This document shows, piece after piece, positions 1 to 7,007 of a stretch of DNA of 18,639 nucleotides. The DNA is taken from positions 1 through 18,639 of the forward strand of contig CAYZZE010000042.1 of NCBI GenBank assembly GCA_964482845.1, written 5' to 3'. Position numbers and translations under genes: made by a program. This DNA comes from VGPI01 sp964482845 (GTDB lineage Bacteria; Cloacimonadota; Cloacimonadia; Cloacimonadales; Cloacimonadaceae). Positions within the stretch are counted from its first letter, which is position 1; every line of letters starts with the position of its first letter. Under the pieces are notes generated by a model. That model ran no database searches. It was not told the DNA's origin and worked only from the letters and a program-made list of their open reading frames with translations.

Positions 1-830
1 TGAATTATATTTGCGTACACTCTGAGATCTTTTTGTTGTAACTGCTTTATTAAAATGGGGAATATCGAACCATTGGGAAACAACACGTGGAGGAATTCCT
101 TTAGTTCGGGCGTCGAGAATAGTCCTAAGTAATCTTTCGGTTTTAGATTGCTGAACTGCACTAATGTGTCATTTATGTCACTTTCGAAATTAATCTCCGG
201 AATGTCCAATATGTTTGATTTCCATTGTCTTAAATGATCCAGTAGTTCATCCCATTTATCATTGATAGAAAGTAGATCGAACAGCTCGCTCCCATAGCAG
301 GTATAGGCTTGTATCTCATAATCAGCTTTCACTTTTGTTACATGATCATCGTAGAAATTTTTATTCTTCTTGAAAGATGGATCGACGAAGAAAAGAATTG
401 CTATAAGATTAGTATCTCCACGCTTTTCAATAATCAAATCCAGTTTTTCGTTGAAATTACGTACTTGCCCTCTTTTCTTTGTTGAATCATGATCGTCGCG
501 AATCTTTTGCTCGATGAAGTAGGTACTACCATTCCGCTTCATATAAAAGTCCAATCTCAGGCTGTGATCTTCAACATTCCCATTGAAGTCATTTGTTAAA
601 ATCTCAAACTCAGCCAATTGAAAATACTTTTCAAAAATTTTTTCCATAGTGTCACCGAAGCGTATCTCATGCGATTGTAATAAATTCTGCAATATCTTAC
701 CTTGTGGCTTCGATGGTCTAAAGAGTCCTATATACCTCTCGGGATATGTGGCCAGTTTTATTAACAGATCTGACTTTGAGTTTCCGAATACTTCCCTATT
801 CAGAAGAGTTTCTACTTCTTGATAATCCAT
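1..830 (-). CDS. Type II restriction endonuclease, probably GANTC-specific (HinfI/HpyAIV-like), 3' end off window
   Basis: The frame is open from ATG at 830 to the left edge, giving about 276 residues with no stop, so the gene is partial at its C terminus. A PD-(D/E)XK nuclease core is visible: Asp94, then Glu107-Gln108-Lys109 in the stretch YFIEQKIRDDHDSTKKRGQ (residues 104-122). This stretch resembles what I recall of HinfI/HpyAIV-type endonucleases. Such enzymes cut unmethylated GANTC. The gene follows the methyltransferase at once (stop 845-843), and AGGAG at 844-840 overlaps that stop. In-frame ATGs lie at 839, 836 and 830. The last has the best spacing (9 nt), so I chose it. The pairing with a CcrM/HinfI-type methylase supports the specificity, which is inferred and not read from a motif. 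Base use is AT-rich compared with the ribosomal genes, suggesting transfer. Confidence 0.78.
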   Translation of the reverse strand, partial: MDYQEVETLLNREVFGNSKSDLLIKLATYPERYIGLFRPSKPQGKILQNLLQSHEIRFGDTMEKIFEKYFQLAEFEILTNDFNGNVEDHSLRLDFYMKRNGSTYFIEQKIRDDHDSTKKRGQVRNFNEKLDLIIEKRGDTNLIAILFFVDPSFKKNKNFYDDHVTKVKADYEIQAYTCYGSELFDLLSINDKWDELLDHLRQWKSNILDIPEINFESDINDTLVQFSNLKPKDYLGLFSTPELKEFLHVLFPNGSIFPILIKQLQQKDLRVYANII

Positions 831-842
831 GTTCATCATCTC

Positions 843-1922
843 CTAATCAGCGTGTTTCAAATATTTCTCTTCATAGATGTAACGATACTCGTCAATTAGT
901 TGTTTAATCCCATTTGTTTCATAATACCAGTACGACCATCCATTGTTGTTCTCGCGATTAATTAGTTTTGCACTTACTTTGTGGATTGATCCAAAGATTC
1001 CTTCCGCTTCAATACTTCCGTCCGCATATACTAGAGCCCGATGTTTTCCATCCTTTGAGACCAACTCAGAGCCAATCTTTATCAACCCCTTTTCGATTAA
1101 ATTGCCAAAGCTTACGTTAGGTTTTTTATTAAACTCCTTTATGGAGACTATATGATCAGGGAGCTTAACAACGTGACTTATGCGTCTATTTGCATGTTCT
1201 ATGTATGTTTCATCTTTCTCAAACCCAAGGAAGTTTCTGCCGAGTCTTTTTGCTACTGCTCCGGTTGTGCCAGAGCCCATGAATGGATCAAGCACCAAAT
1301 CCCCGGGCTTTGACGTGGATAGTATTACCCGAAACAACAACTCTACTGGTTTCTGGGTAGAGTGAATCTTTTTACCGTCGGATCCTCTTAAGCGCTCAGT
1401 ACCACTACATATTGGAATCACCCAATCACTACGCATTTGATGGTCATCGTTCATTATCTTCATAGAATGATAATTGAACGTTACTTTAGCTGTTTTGTCC
1501 TTGCATGCCCAAATCAGCGTTTCATGAGCATTGTTAAATCTTGTGCCTTTAAAATTGGGCATGGGATTTGTCTTGATCCATACAATGTCGTTTAGTATCC
1601 AGAAACCTAAATTCTGCATAATAGACCCAATCCGGAAGATGTTATGATATGTACCGATTACCCAAAAAGATGCATTGGGCTTCATAATACGGTAGCATTC
1701 GGTTAGCCAAGCTCTACTAAATGTATCGTAATCATCCATAGAATCAAACTTATCCCATTCATCATTTACCGCATCTACAATGGTTTGGTTTGGTCTTGTC
1801 AACTCTCCATTAAGTTGCAAATTGTATGGGGGATCAGCAAAAATGAGGTCAATACATTCTGACGGCATTTTTGACATAAGCTCAATACAATCGCCTTTGT
1901 GAATATGGTTGATTTCAAACAT
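843..1922 (-). CDS. CcrM/HinfI-type adenine-N6 DNA methyltransferase (probable target GANTC)
   Basis: This beta-class enzyme would transfer a methyl group from S-adenosylmethionine to adenine N6, protecting host DNA from the endonuclease encoded just downstream. Catalytic motif DPPY is at residues 30-33, followed by NLQLNGELTRPNQ. The SAM-binding motif LDPFMGSG is at 211-218. Motif IV before motif I is the beta-class order. Blocks shared with CcrM include WLTE (72-75), IGTYHNIFR (89-97), NDIVWIKTNPMPNF (111-124), NAHETLIWA (131-139) and STQKP (188-192). The C-terminal part (about 265-355) resembles the extra domain of CcrM, often called RAMA, with GSIHK and NGWSYWYYE. Length (359 aa) fits CcrM/HinfI enzymes. 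AAGGAG stands five to six bases before ATG 1922. CcrM is usually solitary, whereas here a nuclease gene follows, so this is a restriction-modification methylase. Target GANTC is inferred from family resemblance. Confidence 0.93.
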   Translation of the reverse strand: MFEINHIHKGDCIELMSKMPSECIDLIFADPPYNLQLNGELTRPNQTIVDAVNDEWDKFDSMDDYDTFSRAWLTECYRIMKPNASFWVIGTYHNIFRIGSIMQNLGFWILNDIVWIKTNPMPNFKGTRFNNAHETLIWACKDKTAKVTFNYHSMKIMNDDHQMRSDWVIPICSGTERLRGSDGKKIHSTQKPVELLFRVILSTSKPGDLVLDPFMGSGTTGAVAKRLGRNFLGFEKDETYIEHANRRISHVVKLPDHIVSIKEFNKKPNVSFGNLIEKGLIKIGSELVSKDGKHRALVYADGSIEAEGIFGSIHKVSAKLINRENNNGWSYWYYETNGIKQLIDEYRYIYEEKYLKHAD

Positions 1923-1950
1923 TCATACTCCTTGTAACGTATTCGGGCTC

Positions 1951-1979
1951 AGCCTATCGTAGCCGTTTAGTTTTGTCAA
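1951..1979 (-). promoter_or_regulatory. Sigma70-type promoter of the restriction-modification operon
   Basis: On the minus strand a perfect -35 box TTGACA (1979-1974) is separated by exactly 17 nt from TAGGCT (1956-1951), a moderate -10 box keeping T1, A2 and T6. Transcription would start near 1944, leaving a leader of about 22 nt before the methyltransferase ATG at 1922. I see no obvious operator dyad or controller-protein gene. Confidence 0.6.
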
Positions 1980-2290
1980 ATCATTTATTTATTTCGTCAT
2001 CTTCCAAAACAGGATGATGATGCGTTTAGAAATGGAATAGGGATTCTCTACCACCCCTTTTCTAGATCATGGGTTTGAAATATTTATGGTCTTCTATTCT
2101 TATTATCTTAACTGCTGCATGCTTTTTCGCCAACCACCCCTATACGCAACTGCTTTTACCGTTATCTGATCTTTATTATCACCGTAATAGGGATAGGAGC
2201 AATGTTCTACCCTTTCTTCATAGGTACTTGAGGACGTTTTTGGGTTAGGTATATCCCACTCAATAATTCATGACAAATCACTTGCAATCT
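1980..2290. other. Gap of about 310 bp with no supported gene
   Basis: AT-rich stretch between the promoter of the restriction-modification operon and the transposase remnant. All six frames are short. The longest reading with any character is a 59-codon + strand frame at 2069-2248 with a hydrophobic N-terminal segment (YLWSSILIILTAACFFA). It has no Shine-Dalgarno, unlike nearly every gene here, so I do not call it. No terminator with a U-run and no tRNA-like fold was seen. Confidence 0.5.
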
Positions 2291-2294
2291 CTAA

Positions 2295-2610
2295 TGTAGT
2301 TTCATTATCACACAAGAACTCAGCAAGGAAAAACTAACCATAACCACCGCCGATCAGGAGATTGTCAATCACCTGGCAAGCCGCAAGCACTTTCTCAAGG
2401 ACATAGAGCTGCTGATAAACTGGAAGAGGGTCAACAGAATCCTCGGCAAAGTTGAGATCAGAAGGACTTCGGTTGTCGGCAGGGATGCCTTTTCGGCGGA
2501 AGTGATGCTTCGGATCATGCTGATCCAGTCTTGATATGGGCTCTCGGATTATCAGATGGAGGAGCAGCTTGGCTTCAATATCAGAGATCATTGCACATAT
2601 TGGGATCATC
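2295..2610 (+). pseudogene. Remnant of an IS5-type transposase, N-terminal part, with nonsense mutation and truncation
   Basis: The + frame through 2334 reads FLKDIELLINWKRVNRILGK, then GRDAFSAEVMLRIMLIQS, a stop, then YGLSDYQMEEQLGF. This matches the N-terminal domain of IS5-family transposases, where a 'Y.PLVMLR.LLLQ.WY.LSD...EE' block is typical. The conserved Trp of the WYGLSD motif is TGA (2532-2534), a likely TGG-to-TGA change. No start codon lies in frame between the upstream stop (2292) and the homology. Resemblance fades after about 2594. The catalytic DDE region is absent and I found no terminal inverted repeats. UGA is a true stop in this genome (rpsC, rpmC, rpsZ, secY and rpoA end with it), so recoding is unlikely. 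This is dead DNA from an old insertion upstream of the ribosomal operon. Confidence 0.75.
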
Positions 2611-2669
2611 AGATATTGAGATCGTGCAAAAGCAATACCATCCGTTATTCCAAAGCAGGCAGAAAAGTA

Positions 2670-2697
2670 TTGACAGAAAAAGGGTGTTTTAAAAGAT
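2670..2697 (+). promoter_or_regulatory. Candidate promoter of the S10 superoperon
   Basis: A perfect TTGACA (2670-2675) is followed after 16 nt by AAAGAT (2692-2697), a poor -10 box matching TATAAT at three positions. It is the only good -35 box between the transposase remnant and rpsJ, in the right orientation about 290 bp upstream of rpsJ. The weak -10 leaves the assignment tentative. TATAGC at 2730-2735 is another possible -10 but has no matching -35. Confidence 0.3.
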
Positions 2698-2781
2698 GGC
2701 GTCTCACACCGTTGAATACGCTTGAAACGTATAGCACAAGTCCTAAGAGTTGCAGGGACTTATAGTTCTTTAGGAGGAACA

Positions 2782-2973
2782 ATGTTTCGCTTCTTACGAG
2801 ACACTCGTAGTGGGTGTCGTCGTGGTGGAATAGGGATATTCTGCCAAGCAATGCCAACAACAATGAGCAGCAAAGAGCGCTCCCATCTGGGACGGCCAGC
2901 ACCGTTCGGGCTTGAGTTGCGTTCATTTGCGGCGGCGTTTTTTTGTCAAGAAAGTGGAGGTGCCTGTGAGTAA
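2782..2973 (+). CDS. Possible 63-aa leader ORF overlapping the rpsJ start
   Basis: ATG 2782 is preceded by a full AGGAGG (2772-2777) at four bases, one of the strongest Shine-Dalgarno sequences in the window. The frame ends with TAA at 2971-2973, eight bases inside rpsJ (GTG 2966). Translation could therefore couple to S10 synthesis. The peptide begins MFRFLRDTRSGCRRGG and is rich in Arg, Gly and Cys. I recognise no family. Its composition is not that of a typical conserved protein, so it may be a regulatory leader peptide, the broken 5' end of a former gene, or a chance frame. An alternative in-frame ATG at 2722 has no clear Shine-Dalgarno. The leader also contains possible base pairing around GACAC (from about 2801) and GTGTC (about 2815). 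Confidence 0.3.
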   Translation: MFRFLRDTRSGCRRGGIGIFCQAMPTTMSSKERSHLGRPAPFGLELRSFAAAFFCQESGGACE

Positions 2974-3292
2974 GCAGGAAAATCGTATCCGAATCAAGTT
3001 GAAGGCCTATGATCATCGATTATTGGATCAGGCGGTTGCGGATATCATCAACAGCACCCGCAATACCGGCGCGAAGATCATTGGTCCCGTTCCTTTGCCG
3101 TCGGAGAGGACGCTTTATACCGTTCTCCGTTCCCCGCATGCGGACAAGAAGAGTCAAGACCAATTCCAGATGCTGGTTCACAAGCGATTGATCGATATCA
3201 TCAATCCCACTCAGCAGACGACGAACCAATTGAAGAAAATGGTCTTGCAGGCGGGCGTCCATGCGGAGATCAAAGCCAATACCAGGAGTTAG
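2966..3292 (+). CDS. rpsJ: 30S ribosomal protein S10
   Basis: First gene of the superoperon. S10 sits in the head of the small subunit and, in many bacteria, also acts with NusB in transcription antitermination. The reading of 108 residues (E. coli 103) shows RIRIKLKAYDHRLLD (7-21), GPVPLP (40-45) and SPHADKKSQDQF (56-67), all family hallmarks. I chose GTG 2966 because GGAGG (2956-2960) stands five bases before it. The open frame extends back to 2912, but the added residues have no counterpart in S10. The 8-nt overlap with the leader ORF upstream suggests possible translational coupling. The next start, rplC, lies two bases after the stop. Confidence 0.96.
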   Translation: MSKQENRIRIKLKAYDHRLLDQAVADIINSTRNTGAKIIGPVPLPSERTLYTVLRSPHADKKSQDQFQMLVHKRLIDIINPTQQTTNQLKKMVLQAGVHAEIKANTRS

Positions 3293-3294
3293 CG

Positions 3295-3927
3295 ATGTTG
3301 GGGATCATAGGAAAGAAAATCGGTATGACCCAGGTCTTTGACGAGAACGGCAAAGTTACACCGGTAACGGTGATCCAAGCCGGACCCTGCCGCGTGGTGA
3401 GCAAAAAAACTGTGGGTAGTCATGGTTATGAAGCGTTGCAACTAGGTTATGAAGACATGCCAGTCAAGCGAGCGAAAAAGCCGATGCGGGTGTTGTTTGA
3501 GAAAAAAAGCAGCCCGGTATTCCGCTTTTTGCGCGAATTCCGTCCCGGTAGCGGTCAATCGATCGAGAGCATCAACGAAGGCGATGAGATCAAAGCCGAC
3601 TTTTTTGATCTGAGCGACAAGGTAAGCGTCACCAGCAAATCCAAGGGACGCGGTTTTACCGGCGTCATCAAGCGTCATGGTTTTTCCGGCTTTCAGCAGT
3701 CACATGGCGTTCACGAGTCATTTCGCGGTCCCGGATCGGTCGGGCAATGCGCTCAGCCCTCACGTATCTTCAAGGGTATGAAGATGGCGGGACAGCATGG
3801 TAATGCCCAGGTCACGATCAAGCACCTCAAAATTGTCCGGATTGATGCCGAGAAGGGTTTGATCCTGATCAAAGGCGCCGTGCCCGGTCATCGCAATTCA
3901 CTTGTAACATTACAGAAAGAACAATAG
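3295..3927 (+). CDS. rplC: 50S ribosomal protein L3
   Basis: L3 binds 23S rRNA early in assembly and reaches toward the peptidyl-transferase centre. Residues 1-12 (MLGIIGKKIGMT) and 143-168, including RGPGSVGQ and KGMKMAGQ, are diagnostic. Gln151 lies in the GQ motif that corresponds to the glutamine methylated by PrmB in E. coli, so that modification is possible here. Length is 210 aa against 209 in E. coli. The Shine-Dalgarno AGGAG lies in the last codons of rpsJ, so the two genes are closely coupled. Confidence 0.97.
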   Translation: MLGIIGKKIGMTQVFDENGKVTPVTVIQAGPCRVVSKKTVGSHGYEALQLGYEDMPVKRAKKPMRVLFEKKSSPVFRFLREFRPGSGQSIESINEGDEIKADFFDLSDKVSVTSKSKGRGFTGVIKRHGFSGFQQSHGVHESFRGPGSVGQCAQPSRIFKGMKMAGQHGNAQVTIKHLKIVRIDAEKGLILIKGAVPGHRNSLVTLQKEQ

Positions 3928-3941
3928 GACGGGAGCATACA

Positions 3942-4577
3942 ATGGCAATAGCAATGAAGTTTAATTCCTACGGCGACAGAATAGATGAAGTGGTTCTCCC
4001 GGACTGCATATTCGAAGTTGACGTTGACTCTCCCAATGCGTTGCTGCATCAGGTTGTGACCATGTATCAAGCCAATCAGCGTCAGGGGACGGTGCAAAAA
4101 AAGAGCCGTTCCATGACTGCGGGCAGCACTCGTAAACTCTTTAAACAAAAGGGAACGGGTAATGCGCGGGTAGGCACCAAGCGCACTTGCGTCCGCGTTC
4201 ACGGCGGAAAGGCATTTGCGATCTTCCCCAAGGACTGGTATCGCAAAATCCCCAAAGGGATGAAGCGCCGGGCTCTGCAAGTGGCGTTGACCGATCGCGC
4301 CCGCGATGGCAGGATCTTTATCGTGGATCAGATGCAGTTTGACCAGCCGAATACCAAACAGGCGATCGATCTGTTGAACAAGATCGTTCCGGGACGCGGA
4401 CGGAAACTGGTGGTTACGGAAGGACATCACAAACCCACAGTCAAATCCTTCTCCAATATCCCCGATGTGATCACCGACAGAGCAGATGGGCTGTATGCGT
4501 ATGAGATATTGAACAGCAGTTACATCATCCTCACCGGCGACGCTCTGAAAAAAATCGAGGAGGTATTCGGATCATGA
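3942..4577 (+). CDS. rplD: 50S ribosomal protein L4
   Basis: L4 lines the exit tunnel of the large subunit. In E. coli it also represses its own operon by acting on the leader, though no matching leader structure can be asserted here. The tunnel loop region is clear: RQGT (47-50), then KSRSMTAGSTRKLFKQKGTG (54-73) and ARVG (75-78). Length is 211 aa, slightly longer than the E. coli 201. GGGAG stands before ATG 3942; a later ATG (3954) would lose only MAIA. The stop overlaps the rplW start (ATGA at 4574-4577), implying coupled translation. Confidence 0.96.
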   Translation: MAIAMKFNSYGDRIDEVVLPDCIFEVDVDSPNALLHQVVTMYQANQRQGTVQKKSRSMTAGSTRKLFKQKGTGNARVGTKRTCVRVHGGKAFAIFPKDWYRKIPKGMKRRALQVALTDRARDGRIFIVDQMQFDQPNTKQAIDLLNKIVPGRGRKLVVTEGHHKPTVKSFSNIPDVITDRADGLYAYEILNSSYIILTGDALKKIEEVFGS

Positions 4578-4861
4578 TACATCCGCGTCAAATCCTAATC
4601 GCTCCGTTGATCACGGAAAAAACCGGTCAGCAAATGCAAAGAAACAATACTTATACTTTCAAGGTCAGCATCAATGCCAATAAGATCGAGATCAAAAAAG
4701 CCATCGAATCGATCTTTTCGGTCAAGGTACGCAGTATCAATACCATTCGTTTAATCGGTAAGCCCAAGAGATTGGGACGCTACTCCGGAAAGCGTCCGGA
4801 TTGGAAAAAGGCGATCGTAACGCTTCGCGAAGGCGATAAGATTGCCGATTTTGAAGTATAA
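4574..4861 (+). CDS. rplW: 50S ribosomal protein L23
   Basis: L23 lies at the tunnel exit, where trigger factor, SRP and the Sec machinery dock. The 95-residue product has the expected PLITEKT near the N terminus (residues 10-16), the central segment YTFKVSINANKIEIKKAIE and the family's basic loop RLGRYSGKRPDWKKAIVTL. Length is close to the usual 95-100. Its ATG overlaps the rplD stop by four bases, and its Shine-Dalgarno (GAGGAG) is inside rplD. Confidence 0.96.
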   Translation: MIHPRQILIAPLITEKTGQQMQRNNTYTFKVSINANKIEIKKAIESIFSVKVRSINTIRLIGKPKRLGRYSGKRPDWKKAIVTLREGDKIADFEV

Positions 4862-4873
4862 AGAGGTGAAGAA

Positions 4874-5704
4874 ATGGCGATAAAGAAATACAAACCGATC
4901 ATTCCTACCCTCCGCTTCAAGACCGGTTACACCTTTGAAGAAATTACCAAGACCGAACCGGAAACGAGTTTGTTGAAGCCGATCAAAAAGAGCGGAGGCC
5001 GTAACAACCAAGGCAGGATCACTTGCCGCCATCGTGGCGGTGGTCATCGCCGGCATTATCGAGTGATCGATTTCAAACGTGATAAATCAGGTATTCCGGC
5101 CAAAGTAGCCAGTATCGAATACGATCCCAATCGCACTGCGCGTATCGCTCTGCTGCATTATATGGACGGTGAAAAACGCTACATCATCGCACCCGATGGT
5201 CTGGAAGTCGGCACCAAGGTCGTCTCCGGCCAGGATGCAGAGATTTCGATCGGGAATGCCCTACCGCTGGAAAAGATTCCGTTGGGTTCCTTTGTGCATA
5301 ATATCGAACTCAAGCGAGGTCGCGGCGGTCAGATCGCCCGCTCCGCCGGTGCCTATGGACAGGTGGTCGCCAAGGACGGTAATTACGTCCACGTGAAAAT
5401 GCCGTCTAACGATGTACATCTCATCCGCAAGGAATGTATGGCAACCATCGGTCAGGTCAGCAATCCTGATCATAACCTGATCCAATACGGCAAAGCCGGC
5501 CGCAGACGCTGGTTGGGGATCCGTCCCACCGTGCGCGGTGTGGTGATGAATCCGGTGGATCATCCGATGGGTGGCGGTGAGGGCAAATCCTCAGGCGGAC
5601 GCCATCCTGTTTCGCCATGGGGTAAGCCGGCAAAAGGCGGCAAGACCCGTAAACACAAGAAATATTCCGACATATACATCGTCAAATCTGCGAAGAAGAA
5701 ATAG
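4874..5704 (+). CDS. rplB: 50S ribosomal protein L2
   Basis: L2 is a primary 23S rRNA binder needed for subunit joining and peptidyl-transferase activity. The 276-residue product (E. coli 273) shows GGRNNQGRITCRHRGGGHRR (41-60), the OB-like central region, and the strongly conserved C-terminal NPVDHPMGGGEGKSSGGR (226-243). His230 corresponds to the essential His229 of E. coli L2. The tail is basic (KGGKTRKHKK). AGAGGTG precedes ATG 4874 with normal spacing, twelve bases after rplW. Confidence 0.98.
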   Translation: MAIKKYKPIIPTLRFKTGYTFEEITKTEPETSLLKPIKKSGGRNNQGRITCRHRGGGHRRHYRVIDFKRDKSGIPAKVASIEYDPNRTARIALLHYMDGEKRYIIAPDGLEVGTKVVSGQDAEISIGNALPLEKIPLGSFVHNIELKRGRGGQIARSAGAYGQVVAKDGNYVHVKMPSNDVHLIRKECMATIGQVSNPDHNLIQYGKAGRRRWLGIRPTVRGVVMNPVDHPMGGGEGKSSGGRHPVSPWGKPAKGGKTRKHKKYSDIYIVKSAKKK

Positions 5705-5716
5705 GGGAGAGAATAA

Positions 5717-5992
5717 ATGGCACGTTCAATCAAAAAAGGACCGTTTGTTGACGCCCATTTGGAACACAAAGTGGAGCATCTCAATAGCGAAGGCAAAAAG
5801 TCCGTCATCAAAACCTGGTCTCGCCGTTCAGTCATATTGCCCGACTTCATAGGTCATACTTTTTCGGTTCACAATGGTCATAAATTCGTGCCGATCTATG
5901 TAACGGAAAACATGGTGGGACACAAACTGGGAGAATTCTCGCCCACCCGAACCTATCGCGGTCATAAAGAAAAGAAGAAAAAGGGCAGATAG
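5717..5992 (+). CDS. rpsS: 30S ribosomal protein S19
   Basis: S19 forms a complex with S13 in the 30S head near the A site. The product (91 aa; E. coli 92) begins MARSIKKGPFVD and carries the signature TWSRRSVILPDFIGHTF (residues 34-50) and VTENMVGHKLGEFSPTR (residues 61-77), followed by YRGH and a lysine-rich tail. GGGGAGAG precedes the ATG. The gap to rplV is only eight bases and holds that gene's Shine-Dalgarno. Confidence 0.97.
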   Translation: MARSIKKGPFVDAHLEHKVEHLNSEGKKSVIKTWSRRSVILPDFIGHTFSVHNGHKFVPIYVTENMVGHKLGEFSPTRTYRGHKEKKKKGR

Positions 5993-6000
5993 GAGTAATA

Positions 6001-6339
6001 ATGGAAGCCAAAGCCACTCTTCGTTTTACTCGCGGTTCCGCCCGCAAGGCACGTCTGGTGCTCGATACTATCCGTTATAAACCGGTTGATCAGGCACAGA
6101 GTTTGCTCAAGTTTTCACGTCGTCGCGCTGCTACCGTAATCTATAAACTTCTGCAATCAGCCGTCGCCAATGCGCAACAGAAAGACCCCAAGATCGATCT
6201 GAAACAGGTGTTTGTCACCAAAGCAGTTGCCGACATAGGTCCGCAAATGAAGCGTTATATGCCCCGAGCCCAAGGCAGAGCGTATATGATAAATCGACCA
6301 ACCTGTCATATCTCCCTCGAGATACAAACCATAGAATAG
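6001..6339 (+). CDS. rplV: 50S ribosomal protein L22
   Basis: L22 contacts all 23S domains and sends a beta-hairpin into the exit tunnel, where macrolide-resistance changes map in other bacteria. The product (112 aa; E. coli 110) has the start EAKATLRFTRGSARKARLVL, helical RRAATVIYKLLQSAVANA (41-58) and the hairpin with KRYMPRAQGRAYMINRPTCH (84-103). The hairpin loop looks of normal length. AGGAG lies five bases before ATG 6001. Confidence 0.97.
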   Translation: MEAKATLRFTRGSARKARLVLDTIRYKPVDQAQSLLKFSRRRAATVIYKLLQSAVANAQQKDPKIDLKQVFVTKAVADIGPQMKRYMPRAQGRAYMINRPTCHISLEIQTIE

Positions 6340-6348
6340 GAGAATACC

Positions 6349-6996
6349 ATGGGACAAAAAATCAATCCTACCCTGCTTCGTCTCGGAATCAACAAGGAAA
6401 CTGAATCGGTGTGGTTTGCCAATGGTAGCACCTATGTGGATTTTCTCCAGGAAGATATCGTTGTCCGTAACTATATCCACAAGCGCCTGAGTGACAAGTC
6501 GATCTCCCGGGTTAAGATCACCCGAAAGACCAGTTCGATCAATATCGATATCCACACTGCCCGTCCGGGACTGGTGATCGGTAAAAAAGGCGAAGACATC
6601 GAAAAATTGCGCAATGAACTCAACGTCCTGATCAATAAGAACAAAGCCAATCCGATCACGGTTTCGATCAATATCGAACAAATTGACCGGCCTTGGCTGG
6701 ATTCACATCTCGTTGGCGTGGAAGTAGCACGTCAATTGGAACAGCGGGTATCTTTCCGTCGGGCAATGAAACGAGCCATCCTGAACGTAATGAAAGAAGG
6801 CGCTCAAGGCATCAAGATCCAAGTATCCGGACGTCTTGGAGGCGCTGAGATAGCCCGGACTGAACGATATAAACAAGGCAGGACGCCGCTTCACACCCTC
6901 CGTGCCGACATAGATTATGCCGTGGTTACAGCCAATACCACTTATGGCGTGATTGGTATCAAGGTGTGGATCTACAAGGGCGACATCCTGAATTGA
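6349..6996 (+). CDS. rpsC: 30S ribosomal protein S3
   Basis: S3 is at the mRNA entry channel of the small subunit. MGQKINPTLLRLGI at the N terminus is the family signature. A KH RNA-binding domain spans about 38-107, with the GXXG loop in VIGKKGEDI (77-85). The C-terminal domain holds VSGRLGGAEIARTE and the YGVIGIKVWIYKG ending. The protein is 215 aa, shorter than E. coli (233) because it stops soon after the core and lacks the long basic tail. This shorter form is common in other phyla. TGA is the stop. Confidence 0.97.
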   Translation: MGQKINPTLLRLGINKETESVWFANGSTYVDFLQEDIVVRNYIHKRLSDKSISRVKITRKTSSINIDIHTARPGLVIGKKGEDIEKLRNELNVLINKNKANPITVSINIEQIDRPWLDSHLVGVEVARQLEQRVSFRRAMKRAILNVMKEGAQGIKIQVSGRLGGAEIARTERYKQGRTPLHTLRADIDYAVVTANTTYGVIGIKVWIYKGDILN

Positions 6997-7007
6997 GGAG
7001 TATGTAA

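Noticed and set aside
2069..2248. 59-codon + frame with a hydrophobic N-terminal segment and a Cys (LTAAC), perhaps a small lipoprotein
   Set aside because: No Shine-Dalgarno in a genome that uses them almost everywhere, poor lipobox (Thr at -3), no recognised family, and it lies in a decayed junction region.
2532..2534. Recoding of UGA as Trp, suggested by TGA at a conserved Trp of the transposase remnant
   Set aside because: TGA is the proper stop of several ribosomal genes here and Trp is encoded by TGG; a simple nonsense mutation explains it.
2334..2609. 91-aa frame on the - strand
   Set aside because: It is the antisense shadow of the transposase remnant, which reads sensibly on the + strand.
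2690..2780. tRNA-like segment in the operon leader
   Set aside because: No T-arm consensus (GTTCRANNC) and no acceptor pairing could be found.
2645..3016. 123-aa frame on the - strand over the operon leader
   Set aside because: No Shine-Dalgarno, no recognisable protein, overlaps rpsJ and the leader antisense; probably chance.
6157..6681. Long antisense frames over rplV/rpsC and similarly over rplE, rplO and rpoA
   Set aside because: Shadows arising from the codon bias of highly expressed ribosomal genes; no homology and no ribosome-binding site.
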